Source: Ceratotherium simum simum
Lineage: Eukaryota > Chordata > Mammalia > Perissodactyla > Rhinocerotidae
Length of the DNA stretch: 64,000 bases
Assembly (NCBI RefSeq): GCF_000283155.1
Contig: NW_004454179.1
Coordinates: 2,286,629 to 2,350,628, forward strand
Reading direction: 5' to 3'
Shown one piece after another: positions 21,775 through 34,225 of this stretch. Made by a program: the position numbers and the translations under genes. Position 1 is the stretch's first letter, and every line of letters starts with the position of its first letter. The notes under the pieces were generated by a model. The model was not told where the DNA came from. It saw only the letters and a program-made list of their open reading frames with translations, and ran no database searches.

Positions 21775-23310
21775 TCTTTTTTAACATAAAATTAACAATT
21801 TTAAAGTGAACAATTCAGTGGCATTTAATACATTCACAATGCTGTACAGCCACCACCTCTATCTAGTTCCAAAACATTTTCATCATCCCAAAAGGAAACC
21901 CTATACCCACTAAGCAGTTATTCTCCCTCCCCACTCCCCACCCCTTGGCAACAACCAATCTGTTTTCCGTCTCTGTGGATTTACCTATTCTGGATTTTTT
22001 TTTTTTTTGTGAGGAAGATCAGCCCTGAGCTAACATCCGTGCTAATCCTCCTCTTTTTGCTGAGGAAGACGGGCTCTGAGCTAACATCTATTGCCAATCC
22101 TCCTCCTTTTTTTTTCCCCCAAAGCCCCAGTGGATAGTTGTATGTCATAGTCGCACATCCTTCTAGTTGCTGTATGTGGGACACGGCCTCAGCATGGCCG
22201 GAGAAGGGGTGCGTCGGTGCACGCCCGGGATCTGAACCCGGGCCGCCAGTAGCGGAGTGCACGCACTTAACCGCTAAGCCACGGGGCCAGCCCTATTCTG
22301 GATATTTTATACAAATGGAATCATATAATATGTGACCTTTTGTGTCTGGCTTCTTTCATTTATCGTAATGTTTTGAGGTTCATCCATGCAGCAGTATTCC
22401 ATTCCTTTTTATGACTGAATAATATTCCATTATACATGTATGTGTATGTATGTATATATACCACATTTTGTTTATCCTTTCATTCACTGATGGATATTTG
22501 GGTTGTTTCCATCTTTTGGCTAGTGTGAATGGTGCTGCTGTGAACATGTATGTACATATATTTGTTTGAATACCTGTTTTTAATTCTTTTGAGTATATAC
22601 CTAAGAGTAGAATTGCTGGGGCATATGACAATTCTACGTTTAATGTTTTGAAGAACTGCCAAATGGTTTTCCACAGTGGCTGTACCATTTTACATTCCCA
22701 CCAGCAATGTATCAGAGTTCCAATTTCTCTACACATTCACCGACACTTGTTGTTTTCCATTTTTGTTATTACAGCCATCTTAGTAGGCTGAAGAGGTGAG
22801 AAATATCTAGTCAAGTCCTTTGTCCATTTTTTAACTGGATTGTTTGTCTTTTTGTTGTTGAGTTATAAGAGTTCTTTATATATACTAGATATTAGACTTT
22901 TATCAGACATATGGTTTGTAAATAATTTCTATTTTGTAGGTTGTGTTTCACTTTCTTGATAATGTCCTTTGATACACAAGTTTCTAATTTTGGTGAAATC
23001 CAATTTATCTATTTTCTTCTTTTGTTGCTCCTCCTTTTGATGTCATATCTGAGAATCCACTGCCAAATCCACGGTCATGAAGATTTACCCTTGTATTCTC
23101 CTCTAGGAATTTTATGGTGTTAGTGCCTATATTAAGGTCAATTGATTTTGAGTTTATTTTGTATATAGTGTGATGCAGGGGCCCAACCCCCTTCTTTTGC
23201 ATGTGGATATCCAGTTGCCCCAGCACCATTTGTTGGAGAGACCATTCTTTACCCTCTGAATGGTCCTGGCAACCTTGTCGAAAAAAATTAGTGGCCCAGC
23301 CTTCCTTAAC
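21775..23310 (-). mobile_element. L1 3' end, antisense, with an inserted ERE
   Basis: Read on the minus strand: L1 sequence up to about 22740, the ORF2 C-terminal region (22380-22736, with LGIYSKELK and KMWYI) and the 3' UTR-like end. The part to 23310 (+ strand landmarks CTTTTGCATGTGGATATCCA, CAGCACCATTTGTTG) is typical L1 text further 5'. Split by the ERE at 21996-22293. Confidence 0.85.
21996..22293 (-). mobile_element. ERE-type SINE, long form
   Basis: Reverse orientation. Long form with the extra module (minus strand CATACAACTATCCACTGGGGC region). Exact 10-bp duplication TATTCTGGAT at 21986-21995 and 22294-22303, inside the L1. Confidence 0.95.
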
Positions 23311-24009
23311 TATTTTAGTCCTACAGGGATCTATTCCTTCCTCCTTTGAACTTAATACTTCACATTGTTCCTCTGGCGTTTCCTATCGATAGTCCTGTCC
23401 TGGTCAGCATTTATCCATAGCTTCAAGCAACTTGAGGACAGAGTCCTGGAGCAAGACAGGAGGGTGGCAGATCTGGGAAAGATTGTGGTCTGCAGAGATT
23501 GTGGGCTCCTGGGGTAAGGGAGCTATAGGCTTGTGAGAGTGTGTCTAACCTGGCCTGATCTCCCTGCATCTGAAGGCCAAGAAAGAGCCAAAATGGTGGA
23601 ATGAATCCCCTCTGCCCCAAGACCGGAAGACCACTGGTAGAGGCGGGCATGCGGGGAAACAGCAGCAGCCAGCTTTCCACCTCCAGTCTAGGAGCTGACT
23701 GCCTTGCCTCTACCACCAGGTAGACATCTATGCTCAGGGTGCTCCAGGAACCAGAGCTGAGCCCCAGTAAGCCTAGAAAAGGGAATCTAGCAGACAGAGA
23801 GAGGACTAGTCTGAACAAAGAGAATTCACACTCAGCAAGAGAAAGCTGCTGGAGGAAAAAGACAGTAGCCATTGATAATATATACCATTTATAAATGGCA
23901 CATAGCCATTTATCAATATGAAAAGAGCACTTAAGGAGATTCAAGTCTAGCACAAAGAAGATTTTCTGGTAATATTATGTTTTCCCCCTCAGGTTTGTTT
24001 CTTTTTTAA
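23311..24009. other. Unassigned intron sequence with a 176-codon open frame
   Basis: An ORF runs on the minus strand at 23423-23953. It shows no motif I recognise and is rich in Leu and Ser. An 8-bp hairpin (ATAAATGG / CCATTTAT) lies near 23892-23914. Probably a chance ORF. Confidence 0.4.
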
Positions 24010-24180
24010 GAGCTTTAAATAATTTTTTTAATTGAGGTTGAAGTCACAAAAAATGAACTATTTTAAAATAACAATCCAGGGGCATTTAATACATTCACAA
24101 TGTTGTGTAACTACCACCTCTATCTAGTTCCAAAATGTTTTCATCACCCAAAAAGAAAACCTGATACTCCTAGTTTTATT
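24010..24180 (-). mobile_element. L1 3' UTR fragment, antisense
   Basis: Shares with 21800-21900 the text ACATTCACAATG, ACCACCTCTATCTAGTTCC and TTTTCATCA. Short and degenerate. Confidence 0.6.
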
Positions 24181-24229
24181 TTTTTAAAAACTCTTTTTTA
24201 GAGATACATACTAAATTATTTAACTGAAT

Positions 24230-24480
24230 TATTTCAGGATGAAATTATATGATGTCTTGGATCTGTTTCAAAATAACCTGAAGTTAGGATGGGAAAGTGA
24301 GTAGAGGTATAGATGAAACAAGATTGGTCACAAGTTGATAATTATTGTAACTGGATGGTAGGAACATTGTATGGTGGTAATTGTTGTAAATGGACGATGG
24401 GGTTCATTACACTGTTCTCTATGCTTTTGTATGTATTCATATTCAAACTTTTTATTAAGAAGATAAAAAATGTAAACCAT
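24230..24480 (+). mobile_element. LINE 3' end fragment
   Basis: Old L1-type 3' end: GGATCTGTTTCAAAATAACC, AAACAAGATTGGTCACAAG, GTTCATTACACTGTTCTCT. Family assignment is approximate. Confidence 0.5.
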
Positions 24481-26150
24481 GGCTTTCTGACTAATTAAGT
24501 TATCAGATGAATTGAAGAGAGGATAATCACTGTTGAGATCCAGTTTAGTGACCTAGAAGACCATGTGGTAGAAATATTTCAAAGCTCTGGAAAAAATTAA
24601 TTTTAAAATGTAAAGAGTAAGAGGAAAGATAAGAAATTTTAGAGTAGATCCAGGAGAACCTAATACGTGAATAACAAAAGTTCCGGAAGAAGAAAAAGAA
24701 CAAGGAAAAGTAATAAGTTGACAAGAGTCCTGAAACCGCATATCGAAAATACCACCAGGTCCAGTCTGGACTGATGAGAAAAAAACAAACCACCAGGCAC
24801 ATCCTGCTAAAATCACTAGCAAAAATTTCTGAACTCTAAAGGTAAAGAGAAAATGTTACATGCTTCCAAGTGGAAAGAGCTAGTTACTATCTCCTACAAA
24901 GGAAAAGAAGAAACAAACTGGCATCAGACGTATCATCTGCAACACTGGAAGATAGAACACCAAGGAATACTATCTATTAGGCTGAGAAAAAAAGACATGA
25001 TCCAAAAATCCTGTAGTATCTAGTCAAGTTATTTCCCCATCAAGAAGACTTGTAAGAAAACTAGTAGCTTTATGCTATTCTAGCAATAAAAATGGAGAAA
25101 ATATTCTTTTCACAAGTGTAACAAAAATGATAAATTACTTGGAATGAACCAAACCATAAAGACACAGGACCTACATAAAAAAAGATTTAAAAATTAAAAA
25201 AAGAAAATAATTTAAAAAAAAACTCCACCAACTAGGTCTATACGTACAAATTAGGGGCAAGGCAGATCTTCTTCATAAGGACTAGAAACCTAGAAGCTTC
25301 AGAATGAAATAAATATATTAGACTACGTAAAAATAAAGTATGTTTAAATGGCAAAGATGCCATGAGACAAGTCAATAGGCAAATGACAGATGTGCAAAAA
25401 AAATTGCAGATTATTATTTATACTATTCAAAGAATGCTTAAAAAATGGCAAGAAAAAAATATACAACACAGTGAAAAAATGAGTAGAGGATAATTCACAT
25501 AAGAATCCACAGGCAATCCACATAAAAAGATGCACACATTTATTAGTAGTCAGGAAAATGAAAATATCACTTTATTCTCATCAGACTGGCAAACTTAAAA
25601 AATCTAAACAAACAAAAAAAAGTTTGTTTCTTTCACAGAAGAAGTGATAACTACTTCTTATCATTTGCTGACAGAAATGTGAATTGTATAACATTTTTAA
25701 AAAGCAAACTAGAAAATTCTTAAAATTAAAAATACCTATACTCTTTGATCCAAGAATCCCACTGTTGGTTGTTAATGCTGTAATACCAACACTTGGAAAT
25801 ATAACCACCAGATGGTAGGACACATGTAAAGCACGTGTCCTCACATTTATTGCAGAATTGCCCATGGTAGCGAAAAACTAGAAACAAAATAAATGTCTAC
25901 CTATAGGGAAATGGTTGAATAAAATGTGGCACATCTACCCCATGGAATATCATGCAGTCAAGAAAAAGACTGAATTAGTGCTCCACTAGTTGATTTGAAA
26001 GGATTTCCACAACATGGGGATGTGAAGTTCAAGTAGAATGATGGATACAAACACCTACTGCACCCTATAAAACAGTGAACAAACAAATGTAAGGTCAAGT
26101 AATACATTCGTGCTGATATGGGAAAATGCAATACAAATAAAACCGCACCT
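24481..26150 (+). mobile_element. HAL1-like / old L1 LINE
   Basis: A-rich sequence with LINE 3' landmarks such as GGAAATGGTTGAATAAAATG and CCATGGAATATCATGCAGTC. No reverse transcriptase text is seen, which fits HAL1 (ORF1-only L1), but L1 is not excluded. Confidence 0.5.
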
Positions 26151-28740
26151 TCTGTCTATTCAGGCTTCCAGCTGAGCTTCGCAACCAAGTTCCTTACTGG
26201 CTGAGGGTTTTGAGGGGTCTAGTCAACACGGTACTTCAGCAGTTCTGTCATGAAACTCCATCATGACCGCCTCTAGGCCAGAGGTACACAGTGATGCCTT
26301 AGTTAATCAGCCTCCTTAGGGAATAATGGATTCCTCATAAGGTACTTTTCCAGAGAGCAGAAATTTTTCCTTTTCAATGGAAATCTTTCTAAAATGTACT
26401 ATTTACTCTGCCCTTTCTTAAGCAAGGGACATTATGAATGTCCTTTATAGTGCCAGGTAATACAATGCAGGGACAGTTTTCACTTTTTCTGTCACCCACT
26501 TCAAAATCTGTCTTCTGTCACTTCTAATAATACCTTTCAATGACCCTTTATAAATTTGCAACTTCTAACCGGACTGAAAAGCTAGATAATCAAGTTTGCT
26601 AAGACTTGCACATTAAATGCCAGTCAGTAAGACTCTCAATAAAGCCAAAAAAGTAAAGGATGTGGCTTTTGGATTGCTACTGTGCTCTCAGAGGCCTTTC
26701 CTGACAACTTCCAGAGGGCTGCCATCCAGATGGGTAAGAGGCACTCTTACTGCAAGGCTGCTTCCAGCACCTGCACACAAGGTGTTGATCCAAAGAGTAG
26801 AGGCTTGTCCAAAAATAAGACATACGCCATGACTCAAAATGATCCACAAACACAGCAGTGCAAGCTGGCTACCACAGCCTCTCAAAAGGCAACAGTCAAG
26901 CAGTATCTCTGACAATTTATATCAACAAAGAGAAGTAGTTACGTGAAGAACATGGGAGTTAGGTGGCCCTACACTAAAGAAGGGTGATTATTTTGGCTCA
27001 AATGGATTTACTCAATTGACTAATATTTATGGAGTGCCTATTCCATGTAAGCCACTATATTAAAAACTGAAATATAATAGAGAAATATTAAAAACTGAAA
27101 TATAATAGAGAAAAAGTCATAGTTCTTTTCTAAAATAATTAATGTTCTATGTGAGAGTTTCTTAAAGGTATTCCCAAACATCTGTAGTTTTCGCCATATC
27201 CTAATGCTATCTGTATTATGACTTGATGTTTTACTTGACTGTCTAGATTAACTCTATTTTTACCCATACACAGATATACAACTATTAAAATAAAAATAGG
27301 TTTCTCTGTTAACCATCTAAATCACCTGCAGTATCATTAAGAACTGCCACTTTGGAGATCAACCTGTTGGGATCACATTACTGATCTATACTACCATTCA
27401 AGTCCAAATATTAGAGCCCTATGCAAAGCCAACCATATCACCAAGCTGACCCTCTACTTCAAAGAGATTTGCAGGCGCAGGAGATGAAAAGTTCCTAGAG
27501 AGAGACACTTAAATTCATACCACATACCTAATGGAGATGACCATGCCCAAGGATGTTGAAGAATATGTGTAACTTATTGATGAGCTGGTAATCATTAAGG
27601 ATAAGGAGGACTGATGTGGAACCCTGCATAAGTGGCTCTAAGAAGACCGATAAAGGGAATAATATATTTAGAATGATATAGACAAAGAGAAAGCCATACT
27701 TTCACACCTGATCTCAATGCTGACATTGTTTTATTTCTAACAAGTTAGAGAAAATGTTCCTGTCTGCAGTTATTTTGATATCAGTCAATAAAATGATCTC
27801 CTAAAGTAAATAAAGTAATGACCAAACAGCTCTTGGTGGCGGAGAAGAGATACCTAGGGAGACCATAAACTACTCACAGGTCCAGAATTCTCTCTCCTTG
27901 GACCTGAAAAGTTGTAGTAATGAGAAAGGAGGCATTAGCCGAGGTCAGGCTTAGTTTGAATTATGTGCTAAAGGTCATATGAAGGACAGCTAAAGACTGG
28001 TCACTGCTGCAATCTGCCCTTTGGTGACAGGAAAAACCACATTAAGTCTGTCAGATACCTAGCCATCCCAAGGCAAGTAAGGCATGCTTACAGGTGGCTG
28101 GAAGTTGAGTAGAAGCAATGATTTCAGATAATGGAGACAGAGTGGACAAACGGGAGAAAGAGGCCAAGTGAAGAGGTATAATTTAACAGGGATAAATGTA
28201 AAGGCTTGCCCAGAAGTCAGGTAGGCCACTTCTCATCTGGAGCACGATGCCTCCTGGAAAAAACAGTTTATTTTGTGTGCTCAAAACTATTAAACATAAT
28301 GTGCTCCTAATCTTCTTGGCATGTGTCACAGAGTACAACCATCCAGGCCTAAAAAACACAGTAATCTCATTACCATTCCCACTAAACATGGTGTCTTTAC
28401 AGTTGCTAAAACAGGTCCTCCACTGGCAGGCAATACTAAGAATGTTTAAACATAAATTTTTAGTTTTTCAGTTGACTATGAGCTGGAATCCTGCTGTTTA
28501 GAAAGCAGACGACAGATGACTAGGAAATTAAAGTAGCAATGTGAAAATAGCTTTTCCTTAGCAACAAAGTTATCCACAACCTTCCAGATACAGCAAATTC
28601 ACAGTAATTAATTTTAGAAGCAATCTGGGGTAGATTTAAAAGAACATAGGGGAAATGGTTTGGATTTTATTTTCATTTTACCTCTCAAAGGATGAGACTT
28701 ACCATTTTTCAATTTTCAAGTGCTAGGGGAAGAAAGGTTT
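26151..28740. other. Unassigned intron sequence
   Basis: No gene recognised. A 76-codon frame at 26682-26912 has ordinary composition and no motif. A tandem repeat of about 25 bp (TATTAAAAACTGAAATATAATAGAGAAA) occurs near 27058-27112. Confidence 0.4.
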
Positions 28741-28755
28741 TAAAATCACCCTTGT

Positions 28756-29028
28756 GGGGCCAGCCCTGTGGCACAGCGGTTAAGCGCGCACGCTCCGCTG
28801 CCGCCGGCCCGGGTTCGGATCTTGGGCACACACCGACGCACCGCTTGTCAAGCCATGCTGTGGCGGAGTCCCACATAAAGTAGAGGAAGATGGGCACAGA
28901 TGTTAGCCCAGGGCCAATCTTCTTCAGCAAAAAAAAAGAGGAGGATTGGCATGGATGTTAGCTCAGGGCAGATCTTCCTCACAAAAAAAATAAAATAAAT
29001 AAAAAAAGAAAATTAAAATAAAATAAAA
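28756..29028 (+). mobile_element. ERE-type SINE, short form
   Basis: GGGGCCAGCCCTGTGGC head, GGTTCGGATC B box, two body units and an A/T-rich (AAAAT)n tail. Exact 14-bp duplication TAAAATCACCCTTG at 28741-28754 and 29029-29042. Confidence 0.95.
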
Positions 29029-29438
29029 TAAAATCACCCTTGGCCTTTCCCACAGTTCAGAATGTGCTTATGTGTGCTAATGTTGACGCCTCTGTGATAT
29101 GTTTCTAGAGCACAGAGAGATCTGTGAGTGCTCTGTTTGCCCTTAAGATGAAACAAAGAAGGGCCAACTGACAATATCCTGCACAATCCATAGATTCACT
29201 ATCTAGGCTGATTTCCTTCCATGGTGCTTGGGAGTGGGGCTGGAGGTAAGGACGTAAATCAGCCCCAAACCAAGTTCTAGTAGCAGAAGAGTGTATCATG
29301 TGGAGAATCAAGGGTATGAAAACCACTAAATATCTGTGAAATGCCTAACTGCCATGGCAGCAGCCCCCAAGCCAGGGTGTAGGAGTGCAGAGCACCCTGG
29401 CTCTATCCATTAACCGGCTACATCAAAACCTTGCAGGC

Positions 29439-29691
29439 GGGGCCGGCCTGGTGGCGCATTGGTTAAGTGCACGTGCTCCACTTGAGCAGCCCAGGGTTCA
29501 CAGGTTCGGATCCCGGGCACACAGCGACGCACTGCTTGTCAAGCCCTGCTGTGGCGGCGTCCCACATAAAGTAGAGGAAGATGGGCACGGATGTTAGCCC
29601 AGGGCCGATCTTCCTCAGCAAAAAGGGGAGGATTGGCATTGGATGTTAGCTCAGGGCTAATCTTCCTCACACACACACACAAAAAAACCCC
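29439..29691 (+). mobile_element. ERE-type SINE
   Basis: GGGGCCGGCCTGGTGGC head; the segment before the B box differs from the neighbours (CACTTGAGCAGCCCAGGGTT). Tail begins (CA)7 and then A/C. The duplication CCTTGCAGGC is repeated at 29429-29438 and 29692-29701. Confidence 0.93.
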
Positions 29692-30298
29692 CCTTGCAGG
29701 CCTCAGTTTCCCCTACCCTATGAGAGGTTTGGACCAGCTCTCCCAAGCAAGAATAAGCACTTACCAAGAAACTGCTAATTGACTGATACCCCCTGGCTTC
29801 TGGGATTAAAGAACTTGAATCATCCCCCCCTAAGAATACTACCTAAAAAAATGGTGATGGACCTTTTCCCATTAGTAATCTCATAAACAGCCTCTATACT
29901 CAGATATGAGCAGGAAAGAAGACCATTTAACCACTCTAAAGAGTTTTCATATTAAAAATTATCATAATTCCAAGAGAGAAGACATGAAAAGAGAGAACAG
30001 GACAGGAGAGATCAGGGGTTAAGATGAGGAAGGAGAGACAAGACAACAAGTTTCCGCGCTGTTCAGAAAACAGGATGTCGTTCTCTCTCTTTCTTTAGAT
30101 GACCCAAACTCTATTTAAAAACTGTTTCTAGGGCCGGCCCCGTGGCTTAGCGGTTAAGTGAGCACGCTCCGCTGCTGGCGGCCCAGGTTCAGATCCCAGG
30201 CGTGCATCGACGCACCGCTTCTCCGGCCATGCTGAGGCCGCATCCCACATACAGCAACTAGAAGGATGTGCAACTATGACATACAACTACCTACTGGG

Positions 30299-30398
30299 NN
30301 NNNNNNNNNNNNNNNNNNNNNNNNNNNNNNNNNNNNNNNNNNNNNNNNNNNNNNNNNNNNNNNNNNNNNNNNNNNNNNNNNNNNNNNNNNNNNNNNNN
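30299..30398. other. Assembly gap (100 N)
   Basis: Exactly 100 N inside an ERE SINE, probably a default scaffold-gap length rather than a measured size. Confidence 1.
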
Positions 30399-30492
30399 GG
30401 ATTGGCAATAGATGTTAGCTCAGAGCCAGTCTTCCTCAGCAAAAAAAAAGAGGAGGATTAGCATGGATGTTAGCTCAGGGCTGATCTTCCTC

Positions 30493-30493
30493 A

Positions 30494-30532
<39 letters not shown>

Positions 30533-30534
30533 AA
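30493..30534. repeat. (AAAT)10 microsatellite
   Basis: Tetranucleotide run in the tail of an ERE; likely polymorphic. Confidence 0.95.
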
Positions 30535-31445
30535 CCTAAAAAAAAAACAAAAACGATTTCTAGTCAAAGGCTCTGAGATGCCCAGTCCTTCAAAATAAGC
30601 CTAGGTAGAATTAGTTTAGATGATATTTGAACTCACTTCTGGGCGCTGCTTTCTCTCAAAGGCTCAAATCACACATAGCTATAGCTACAGCTGGGAAGCT
30701 TTCAAGCCAGATTCAGGCAGGGGCCAGTAACAGCAAAATAAATGGCTGGGCTGTGGAAGTCCCAGACTAAAGCTAGGAGCAGAAATAGTCTGGGAACAGG
30801 TCATCGGAAGTCTCACTTCTTTTGCTATTGAGTCATCTTATACATTCCAGCTGTGGCCAAGGGACAAAGTGTAGTATTATCAGCACTTCTGTTAGTATGA
30901 TTACTGGGTCATATTAATCTTCATGCAGGCTAAAAATATAAAGCCTTTGATAGTCTTTAGCTAAAATTCAGGCCCAACATGTTTCTAGCAAAGAGAAAAA
31001 AAAAAGATTAAATATGTGAAGTACTTGAAATGCTTGCAAAGAAAGGTACAATGGATAACATCTCATTAAATCAAAAATGGGTTATTCTAAAGAGTATGCT
31101 ATTCAAAGCAAATACTATGTGCTATGGCTTAGCTATCATAATGTTCCTTAAATAAAAGTATTAGAAAGCCCCAAATTAGCTAACTGAAAGTCAGTCTCTC
31201 TGGTCCTCTGCATTAAGCTAAAACAGAGTCAAGGGAATATTATTTGTCAATGGTATATTGATTTCAAACTATTTTCCCTTCTTACACAGAAACTGATATG
31301 TTAGAAAGATACAATAGATAATCTCAAGCAATCAAAAGACAAATAACTATAAAAACTAAAGAGAATATCAACTACTTATTTGATGCCCCACCACTACCAT
31401 GGATATGTAGCTGCTGTTTCCCTGCCCCACCTCAACCCTCTGCAG

Positions 31446-32010
31446 ATAGAAAATATGTTCAGCAATCCCACTTCTGGGTATTTATTCAAAAGAATTGAAA
31501 TCAGGATCTCAAAGAGATATTTGCACTATCATGTTCATCGCAGCATTATTCACAATAGCCAAGGTCTGGGAGCAACGTAAATGTCCATCAATGAATGAAT
31601 GGATAAAGAAAATGTGGTATGGACATACAATGGTATATTATTCAGTCTTAAAAAAGAAAGAAATCCCGTCACATGCAACAACATGGATGAACCTTAAGGA
31701 CATTCTGCTAAGTGAAATAAGCCAGTCATAGAACGACAAACACTGCATGATTCCACATATATGAGGTATCTAAAGCAGTCAAACTCATAGAAAGCAGAAA
31801 GTAGAATGGTGGTTGCCAGGGGTTGGGAGCAGGGGGAAGTGGGGAGTTGCTATTCAAAGGGTATAAAGTTTCAGTTATACAAGATGAAAAAGTTATAGAG
31901 ATCTACTGTACAACACTGTGCTTCCAGTTAACAATACTGTACTGTACACTTAAAAATTTATTAAGAGGGTAGTCTCATGTGTTTTTTCACCAGAATAATA
32001 ATAATAATAA
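31446..32010 (+). mobile_element. L1 3' end fragment
   Basis: Contains CAGCAATCCCACTTCTGGGT, CACAATAGCCAAGGTCTGG, GAATGGTGGTTGCCAGGG and an A-rich end. A 78-codon piece at 31495-31731 is the ORF2 C-terminus. Confidence 0.85.
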
Positions 32011-32089
32011 AAGAAAATATGTGATGAGTGGGACACACTTGGAAAAAAGGGACTGAGGAAGGGAAAAATAGTCAACTACTCATTAAACC

Positions 32090-32410
32090 TGTGAATTTGA
32101 GCATGAAAGAAGAAAGAAGCTGAAAACACAGTATTTTCTCAACTGAGTTCCCTAGAGCATTATTCCCAAGAATGGTACATTTTAGAAGAGTTCCATGACC
32201 AAAAAAAATTTGTGAAAAATTGCTTATTGTCTCCTTCTTGGAGCTCCACAATAAAGATTAGTATATAAAAGATACTAAGAAGTCCTAGAATAACCCAGTC
32301 TATTTAACTTTCTTCAAGAAAGCATTTCCAAACTCATATGACTCAGAAAAAGATTTTTTTTGGTAAAACATTAAAATTCCAAGAGACTTATGTTTTATGG
32401 AGAACAATTT
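32090..32410. mobile_element. Possible hAT-type DNA transposon remnant
   Basis: Text such as GAGTTCCCTAGAGCATTATT, TTCCATGACCA and GAAAGCATTTCCAAAC resembles old MER-type nonautonomous hAT elements. Ends not defined. Confidence 0.3.
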
Positions 32411-32425
32411 AGGAAATGATGGTTT

Positions 32426-32634
32426 TCTTTTTAAAGATTTTATTTTATTTATTTTTCCCCCAAAGCCCCAGTAGATAGTTGTCTGTCATAGCTGCACATC
32501 CTTCCAGTTGCTGTACGTGGAACGTGGCCTCAGCATGGCTGGAGAAGCGGTGCGTCGGTGCGATCCCGGGATCCGAAGCCTGGTCGCCAGTGTCGGAGCG
32601 CGCGCACTTAACCGCTAAGCCACGGGGCCGGCCC
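32426..32634 (-). mobile_element. ERE-type SINE, variant lacking the paired 3' units
   Basis: On the minus strand the tRNA-like head and the middle module are present, but the tail is TTAAAGATTTTATTTTATTT-type (seen on the + strand) instead of the two GGAAGAT units. Duplication AAATGATGGTTT at 32414-32425 and 32637-32648. Confidence 0.85.
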
Positions 32635-34009
32635 GAAAATGATGGTTTAAGGGAACTAATTTTAAGGACAGATTTCTGGGCAGGGCAGACCTGCCTACTG
32701 AGAGCTCCTCCCCCTGTTTCAAAAATGCAAATAACTACCAACTTTACCCCTATCTTGCCTGAAATATTTAACTCCTTTTATCACATGAAATTCCAATTAG
32801 ACGTCTAATAAGCATCTTCCAGAAGAGCTCAAATATTAGTCATTCACGGGTTCATGTAAATCAATGTGTTATCACATTGACAGAGTGCTTTACAGTTTTC
32901 AAAAGCACTTTCATTAACACACATACACACATATCCTTTCTTCAAGCTATATAATAAGTGGTATAGTCAATACTAAACCCCAGATTGGCGAATTCTGGCC
33001 TAGTATCCTTTCTACTAGTAAAAAGGTCTCTATGGGCTGAGTTGGCAGACTATAACCAATGTCTACTGCATGATACATTTCAAGTTATACACATCTGACT
33101 TACAAATTTCTAGGAGACAACATGAACAAGTTGAGTTAAACAACAGTTGTCAGGGCGGACCCCTCAGATTTTTGTAAAGAAATTGTTCACATCAGTCAAA
33201 TCATATGTTTTTGTTAGACCAAGGGAGATTCAACCGATTCTACCCTTACAAATTTTCTCAGTACCACACAGAGTAGACAAAAGGGTAGAAAAATGGCCAT
33301 GTAAAAAGATTACCCATTTTCTAATGATCTCATTTTTCACACTACAAAAATCTTTCATATGTAAGTGACATAGACTTGAGTTATAAAGAAAACTGGATTT
33401 AGCAGAGATTTTACATCTTAAGTGTTCATTTGGCATCACTTCTAAAAATACCATTAAAACAGACAGAATGAGCACAGGTGCCCTCTTTTGCCTTCATTGT
33501 ACTTAAATACTTTAAACTGTTCCAGTTTTTCACAGAAACACTGTTCAAAGGAATATAAGAAAAATTTAATTCTAACCTTCTACTCAATTTCAGGTTCAAA
33601 ATTTTTTCATTATCAGAGAAAAGATACTGGTAAAAACACCTCTTTCTACACTAAAGAGAAAAAAATCTTCTAAATGGAAAAATGCATCCAGGTGTTTACA
33701 TCTATAAAAGGAACTTAAGAGTCTCTACATATGTGTCTTGACTAATATCCAACTAGCACGTTGGTAGATTGGCACCTATGTTAATTTCTTTTTTTTTTAA
33801 TGTCAATTTCAACTATTTTACTATCCTAATATTCAAGATTCTTAGTGGAACTGAGCAGACACTTTGGAAGGAAAAAAAAAAAAAGAGTCAACAATTAACC
33901 TTGGACATATGGTTAGGCAGCAGCACAATTTAAAGAGGCCAGGCTCAGCAATAATACAAATCAACACCTGTACAGCCTAATAACTTTTCAAAGCACTTCT
34001 TCATCTGTC

Positions 34010-34225
34010 ATTGTTTATCTGTGTAATGAACCATAAGATAGGCTGGTGTTTTATTGTCCCCACTAATATGGGACAATAAAATCAGTAAAATCAAGCCTCT
34101 AAAAGGTTAAGTAACTTGCCCAAGGTCACACCATAAATGAGAGAAGAGCTAGGAATGTAGACTCTTATCTCCCAATTCCCAAGCCAGGACGCTTTTTCAC
34201 TACAGCCATGGCTCTCTGCGTGGTG
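34010..34225 (-). mobile_element. MIR SINE, antisense
   Basis: GGTTAAGTAACTTGCCCAAG followed by GTCACACCATAAATGAGAGA is the reverse complement of the MIR core. Confidence 0.8.

Larger units (their letters stand above)
30131..30549 (+). mobile_element. ERE-type SINE, long form, with gap and (AAAT)n tail
   Basis: Head GGGCCGGCCCCGTGGC; long form with the extra module up to the gap. Resumes in the body at 30399. The tail is an (AAAT) run at 30493-30534. Duplication AAAACTGTTTCTA / AAAACGATTTCTA flanks it. Confidence 0.92.

Noticed and set aside
21981..22262. Recurring peptide pattern GSDPGRAP...FSGHAEA...QLEGCA in several ORFs
   Set aside because: This is the translated ERE SINE, not a protein family. 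It appears in each ERE in either orientation.
23423..23953. 176-codon minus-strand ORF in the last CPEB3 intron
   Set aside because: No motif, no clear start context, Leu/Ser-rich composition as expected from chance, and no splice or poly(A) context. Kept only as a note.
26682..26912. Possible processed pseudogene
   Set aside because: The 76-codon frame looked exon-like, but I cannot link it to any protein and see no poly(A) tail or target duplication.
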